A DNA stretch of 64,000 bases from JAEYOM01 sp036260935 (GTDB taxonomy: Bacteria > Bacillota > Clostridia > Acetivibrionales > DTU013): assembly GCA_036260935.1 (NCBI GenBank), contig DATALQ010000014.1:62001-126000 (forward strand), read 5' to 3'. The notes beneath the pieces are model-generated. The model saw only the letters and a program-made list of their open reading frames with translations. It ran no database searches and had not been told where the DNA came from. Shown in pieces: positions 60,038 through 64,000 of this stretch (positions within the stretch are counted from its first letter, which is position 1; every line of letters begins with the position of its first letter). A program made the translations under genes and the position numbers.

Positions 60038-60882
60038 GAAATAAACTAAATGCATCCGGATACGCGCTGAATACAGTCATATATGCCGTCTGCATAATCC
60101 TGGCGCTATTAAGCATATTGCCGTTCTGGGTTATGATTATGAATGCAACTCGCGGAACTTTTGAGATACAGCAGCATGCCTTATCGCTTTTGCCTTCGAC
60201 GCACCTGGCGGATAATATAGCCGTGCTGAAGGGCAAGAGTTTCAACGCGATGACCGGCTTTCTCAACTCTATGATAATTTCATCTGGCACCGCGGTATGT
60301 GCCGTTTATTTCTCTTCGCTTACCGCATATGGTCTGGTTGCGTACGACTGGAGACTGCGCCAGCCGTTCTTCACCTTTATAATGGCCATATTGATGATAC
60401 CCGCACAGGTGGTAACTATAGGCTTCTATCAGTTTATGTACCGCATCCACATGACGAATAATTTTTTACCATTGATTCTTCCCGCCATAGCAGGGCCGGC
60501 AATGGTGTTCTTCATGAGGCAGTACCTATTGGCCACGCTGCAGCTTGATGTCGTGAACTCGGCAAGAATTGACGGTGCAGGAGAATTCTACACTTTCAAC
60601 AGAATAATACTGCCGATCATGAAGCCTGCAATAGCAACACAAGCGATATTTGCATTCGTGGGAAGCTGGAACAGCCTGTTCACGCCGATGGTACTGCTCA
60701 ACGACAAGTCAAAGTACACGATGCCTATAATGGTATCCCAGCTGCGAGGCGACATCTATAAAAAAGAGTATGGCTCTATCTATCTGGGACTAACGCTGAC
60801 AGTGCTGCCTATTTTCGTAGTATACTTCCTGCTTTCGAAGTATATCATAGCAGGTGTTGCACTTGGCAGTATCAAGGAGTAA
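60034..60882 (+). CDS. CUT1 ABC transporter permease, MalG/UgpE-like
   Basis: Permease of 282 residues with six hydrophobic segments. The EAA-like loop reads NSARIDGAGEFYTFNRIILP, and the C-terminus is KYIIAGVALGSIKE. It starts inside the last codons of the preceding permease gene, behind AGGAGGGCGGAG. A hairpin at 60942-60974 follows. The importer should use a shared ATPase encoded outside the window. Confidence 0.94.
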   Translation: MRNKLNASGYALNTVIYAVCIILALLSILPFWVMIMNATRGTFEIQQHALSLLPSTHLADNIAVLKGKSFNAMTGFLNSMIISSGTAVCAVYFSSLTAYGLVAYDWRLRQPFFTFIMAILMIPAQVVTIGFYQFMYRIHMTNNFLPLILPAIAGPAMVFFMRQYLLATLQLDVVNSARIDGAGEFYTFNRIILPIMKPAIATQAIFAFVGSWNSLFTPMVLLNDKSKYTMPIMVSQLRGDIYKKEYGSIYLGLTLTVLPIFVVYFLLSKYIIAGVALGSIKE

Positions 60883-60941
60883 ACCGGGCTCATCCCAGGA
60901 TAAAACTCCTTGTAATAAAACAAAATAACTTGATATCTAAA

Positions 60942-60974
60942 CCAGCGGGTGATCTGTCATAAGATGCCTGCTGG
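60942..60974 (+). terminator. Intrinsic terminator after the CUT1 importer
   Basis: CCAGCGGG (60942-60949) pairs with CCTGCTGG (60967-60974) with one G-U wobble, followed by TTTTATTTTG. It ends the importer unit, so the following enzymes probably have their own promoter. Confidence 0.8.
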
Positions 60975-61125
60975 TTTTATTTTGTGCCCGATGTTCCGGC
61001 AATTTTATTTAATGGATATATTTGTTACAGCTGTTATTTATGGAAATGGTGTTAGGATAGCATAGACAAAAAAAAATAAAGGTAGTAGACTACAGACAAA
61101 AGCCGAAAATTTATTGGGAGGCAAT

Positions 61126-62028
61126 ATGAAACAAGACATGCTTAACAACGTCAAAGCAGGGGATTCAAACCAGATCACCCGGGAATACTTCGATTCTCTT
61201 TTGGTAGAAATGAGACATATCGACTCCGTAATACCGTCCACGAAGCTGGAACTCTATGGTGAAACGTTCTCGACACCTATAATGACGGCTGCATTGTCGC
61301 ATCTGGACAACTGCTGCACGAACGGAGCAGCTGAAATGGCAGCGGGAGCACTTAACGCGGGTGCGGTAATGTGGACAGGTATGGGAGACGAGTCTGAGCT
61401 CGATTCGATTGTGGCAACGGGCGCCAAAACCGTTAAAATAGTAAAGCCTCACGCTAATAACGATATTATTTTTAAAAAGCTGGAGCATGCCGAAAAATGC
61501 GGGGCTTTTGCCGTGGGAATGGATATCGATCATGCATTCGACAGGAAAGGGCAGTACGATAATGTCCTGGGCTTTCCTATGACAGTCAAGACCTTCGATG
61601 AAATAAAAAGCTTCATTAAGGCCACAAAGCTGCCCTTTATAGTAAAAGGAGTCCTAAGCGTGCAGGATGCCTTAAAATGCGTGGACGCAGGAGCGAAGGG
61701 CATCGTTGTTTCCCACCATCACGGTATCATGGATTACGCAGTACCTCCTCTTTTGATACTGCCTGAAATCGTTAAGGCAGTAAACCATAGAATATCGATT
61801 TTCGTAGACTGTGGCATTTCGAGCGGTATTGACGTGTTCAAGGCATTGGCCCTTGGCGCCGACGCAGTTTGTGCCGGCCGTGTGCTGATGGATCCGCTGA
61901 AAAGTGAAAAAGCCGCCGGTGTGCAGAGTAAGATCGATGAAATGACAGGCGAGCTTTCGGGTATGATGGCTCGTACCTGTTCCCGCGATATAAAACATAT
62001 AGATCCGGCCGTAATATGGAAACGGTAG
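61126..62028 (+). CDS. Divergent FMN-dependent alpha-hydroxyacid dehydrogenase-family protein
   Basis: TIM-barrel protein of 300 residues resembling lactate/glycolate oxidases (LldD, lactate monooxygenase). FMN-site features are present: PIMTAALSHLDN, a lysine in PFIVKGVLSVQDAL, IFVDCGISSGIDVFKALALGADAV and the phosphate-binding GRVLMD. The catalytic-histidine segment usually reads SNHGGRQLD; here it is SHHHGIMDY, so the substrate-binding arginine seems absent. It is shorter than the 350-380-residue norm. ATG 61126 follows GGGAGG. It is 72 bases before the GH115 gene, so its substrate may come from a uronic acid. Activity is uncertain. Confidence 0.78.
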   Translation: MKQDMLNNVKAGDSNQITREYFDSLLVEMRHIDSVIPSTKLELYGETFSTPIMTAALSHLDNCCTNGAAEMAAGALNAGAVMWTGMGDESELDSIVATGAKTVKIVKPHANNDIIFKKLEHAEKCGAFAVGMDIDHAFDRKGQYDNVLGFPMTVKTFDEIKSFIKATKLPFIVKGVLSVQDALKCVDAGAKGIVVSHHHGIMDYAVPPLLILPEIVKAVNHRISIFVDCGISSGIDVFKALALGADAVCAGRVLMDPLKSEKAAGVQSKIDEMTGELSGMMARTCSRDIKHIDPAVIWKR

Positions 62029-62100
62029 TCGCAGACAGAAATTGCCGTGCCGGGTAAGGGGCAATTTTCAAGTATGATTTTACAGAAAGGAACGTATTTT

Positions 62101-64000
62101 ATGGCGGCAAAAAGCGGTTTTGCGATCGCAGGGAACGGAGCGGCGTCTCAGATATACATAGATCCCAAAGGCCGGGATCACGAAGGCTTGGACCTCGTTG
62201 CAAGGTCATTTGCCAATGATGTGGAAATGGTCGCCGGAATAATGCCCGAAGTTGTAACCGATGCCGGCCGGCTCAATGGAACGGTATTGATTGCGGGATC
62301 CATAGGGAATAACGATCTGATAGACTCACTGATTGCAAAAGGTAGAATAGATATTTCCGCTTTAAAAGACAAATGGGAAACGTTCCTGATACGCGTAGTT
62401 GAAAATCCCGTCCCCGGCGTGGAAAAGGCCGTTGTGGTAGTGGGAAGCGACAAGAGAGGCGCAGTCTACGGCATTTTTCACATATCGGAGTTGATAGGTG
62501 TGAGCCCATGGGTCTACTGGGGCGATGTTGCACCGAAGAAGACACCCGTTATAAATATTTCTGAAAGCGATCTGAATTATACTTCAAAAGAGCCGTCGGT
62601 AAAATACAGGGGTATTTTTCTGAACGATGAGTGGCCGTCCCTTGGATCGTGGGTTATGAACAAGTTCGGAGATTTCAATGAAGAGTTTTACGATAAGGTA
62701 TTTATACTGATCCTGAGACTCAAGGGTAATTTCATGTGGCCTGCCATGTGGAGAGCAATATTCAGTGAGGACGGGAAAAGCTGCAATATTGCAAATGCAA
62801 AGCTCGCCGACGCCTATGGCATAGTGATGGGGACTTCCCACCACGAACCGCTGTTCCGCTCGGGCGAGGAATGGCAAAAGATCTATAAAAATTACGGAAT
62901 CAGCAACGAATGGAGCTTTTCCCACAACGGGAAGGCGATAACCAGGTTCTGGGAGAACGGGGTCAAACGAAACAGGGACTTCGAGAGCCTGATAACGCTG
63001 GGTATGAGAGGAGAACGCGATTCGGTGCTTGGTGGCAGCATCAGGGAGAATATCGATCTGCTTAAAAGTATCATTGTCACACAGAAGGAGCTGTTGAAAA
63101 AACACGGCCTTGCTGATGTTCCGCAGGTCCTTACGATATATAAGGAAGTTGAAAAGTTCTGGTACGGTACGGATGAGGCAGCAGGTCTCAGAGAGTGGGA
63201 CGTACTCGACGACGTAACTATAATGTTGGCAGAAGATAATTTTGGCAATACTCGCACGCTGCCAACGGAGGCAGAAAGAAACCGTGAAGCAGGCTGGGGC
63301 ATGTATTACCATTTTGATTATCACGGCGGTCCGGTGTCCTATGAGTGGATTAATACGACTCCTATCGAAAAGGTATGGGAACAGATGTCCATGGTTTACG
63401 ATTACGGCGTCAGGAATGTCTGGGTCGTCAACGTCGGAGATCTCAAGCCGCAGGAATTACCTATATCATACTTTTTGGACCTGGCCTACGATTTTGAGAA
63501 GTGGGGTACCGACGGGATTAACAAGACGAAGGAATATACAAGGAAATGGACAGAGCAGCAATTTGGAAATGCGGCGGACAAAGACGCTCTGGACGGTATC
63601 GCAAAGCTTCTGTCGGATTATACGAGGCTGAACGGGAAACGCAGGCCGGAAGTCCTTTCTGCAGAGACTTATAGCTGCATCAATCATAACGAGGCGTGCA
63701 GGGTGCTCCAGCAGGCTATCGAGCTTGAGAATGCGGCTAAAAAATATTATGATATGATGCCTGCGGAATACAGGGATGCATATTACCAGCTCGTTTACTA
63801 TCCCGCGGCGGCTTCTGCCAACATAGTGAAAATGCAGATATACGCGGGGTTCAACAAGCGGTACTATAAGCTTGGAAGCGTGCTGGCCAACAGATACGCG
63901 GTGTTGGTGGAAGATGCGATACAGGCCGACGAGGAAATGCAAAGCTATTACAACGACGTCATGAGCAGTGGGAAGTGGCAGGGGATCATGAGTTCCGCCC
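62101..64000 (+). CDS. Glycoside hydrolase family 115 (xylan alpha-1,2-glucuronidase), 3' end cut by window end
   Basis: About 633 codons are visible and the frame continues past the window. The protein shows the GH115 order: an N-terminal domain (FAIAGNGAASQIYIDPKG, VVVVGSDKRGAVYGIFHISE, VSPWVYWGDVAP), then the catalytic barrel (KYRGIFLNDEWPSLGSW, KGNFMWPAMWRAIFSEDG, MGTSHHEPLFRS, WGMYYHFDYHGGPVSYEW). GH115 enzymes remove (4-O-methyl)glucuronic acid from xylan. AGAAAGGAACGTATTTT precedes the ATG. No signal peptide is seen, so it probably trims imported oligosaccharides, which fits the importer upstream. Confidence 0.92.
   Translation, partial: MAAKSGFAIAGNGAASQIYIDPKGRDHEGLDLVARSFANDVEMVAGIMPEVVTDAGRLNGTVLIAGSIGNNDLIDSLIAKGRIDISALKDKWETFLIRVVENPVPGVEKAVVVVGSDKRGAVYGIFHISELIGVSPWVYWGDVAPKKTPVINISESDLNYTSKEPSVKYRGIFLNDEWPSLGSWVMNKFGDFNEEFYDKVFILILRLKGNFMWPAMWRAIFSEDGKSCNIANAKLADAYGIVMGTSHHEPLFRSGEEWQKIYKNYGISNEWSFSHNGKAITRFWENGVKRNRDFESLITLGMRGERDSVLGGSIRENIDLLKSIIVTQKELLKKHGLADVPQVLTIYKEVEKFWYGTDEAAGLREWDVLDDVTIMLAEDNFGNTRTLPTEAERNREAGWGMYYHFDYHGGPVSYEWINTTPIEKVWEQMSMVYDYGVRNVWVVNVGDLKPQELPISYFLDLAYDFEKWGTDGINKTKEYTRKWTEQQFGNAADKDALDGIAKLLSDYTRLNGKRRPEVLSAETYSCINHNEACRVLQQAIELENAAKKYYDMMPAEYRDAYYQLVYYPAAASANIVKMQIYAGFNKRYYKLGSVLANRYAVLVEDAIQADEEMQSYYNDVMSSGKWQGIMSSA

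Noticed and set aside
1..64000. Mobile elements, phage or integration sites
   Set aside because: No transposase, integrase, terminal inverted repeats or tRNA-associated junction was recognised.

Overview
The window looks like chromosomal DNA of an anaerobic, plant-polysaccharide-using Clostridia-type Firmicute. The evidence is: AT-rich intergenic DNA around genes of moderate GC, strong AGGAGG ribosome sites with frequent TTG/GTG starts, short lipoprotein signal peptides on binding proteins, YesM/AraC two-component pairs, and many sugar importers, esterases and glycosidases. No rRNA, tRNA, CRISPR array, phage gene or transposase was recognised.

Region 1 (1-15340) is the most interesting part. 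A DeoR-type regulator (cut by the window start) faces a 17-gene same-strand block: a ribose-type ABC importer, a DhaK/DhaL kinase pair, a zinc polyol dehydrogenase, a class II aldolase, two BMC-H and three BMC-P shell proteins, a CoA-acylating aldehyde dehydrogenase (PduP/EutE type), a PduL phosphotransacylase, a flavoprotein-like protein, an iron alcohol dehydrogenase (PduQ/FucO type) and a triosephosphate-isomerase homologue. The aldolase, aldehyde dehydrogenase, flavoprotein-like protein and perhaps PduL carry terminal amphipathic helices like BMC encapsulation peptides. There is no B12 or glycyl-radical signature enzyme. The inferred pathway is: imported polyol, oxidation to a ketose, phosphorylation at C1, cleavage by an encapsulated aldolase to DHAP plus a short aldehyde, then disproportionation of the aldehyde to acyl phosphate and alcohol. 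This would be an aldolase-based metabolosome; the substrate is unknown.

Region 2 (15372-29085) holds an MFS transporter, a LacI-type regulator with operator-like half-sites before three transcription units, an ABC importer (binding protein and two permeases, no ATPase), and six consecutive cytoplasmic ester-hydrolase-like proteins. Three are alpha/beta hydrolases, one of them lacking its serine nucleophile, and three are beta-lactamase-fold SxxK hydrolases. I read it as uptake and intracellular de-esterification of an acylated carbohydrate.

Region 3 (29126-40764) holds a TetR-regulated GT1 glycosyltransferase, then a complete ChvE/XylF-type importer, a membrane-anchored binding protein, a YesM histidine kinase, an AraC-type response regulator and a further sugar-binding lipoprotein.

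Region 4 (40807-48326) holds a multi-pass membrane LuxR-type regulator followed by a MacB-like ATPase and FtsX-type permease, then two methyl-accepting chemotaxis proteins (one with an apparent 5' frameshift) and a SpoIIAA/STAS-like protein.

Region 5 (48581-55919) holds a three-gene cluster (UbiG-like methyltransferase, Fe-S/FAD oxidoreductase, extended SDR reductase) that looks like a small biosynthetic pathway, then a DeoR regulator divergent from a nitrilase-family amidohydrolase and another SxxK hydrolase.

Region 6 (55926-64000) holds a GH27 alpha-galactosidase, a CUT1 importer without ATPase, a divergent FMN alpha-hydroxyacid dehydrogenase homologue and the first 633 codons of a GH115 xylan alpha-glucuronidase, which fits hemicellulose use.
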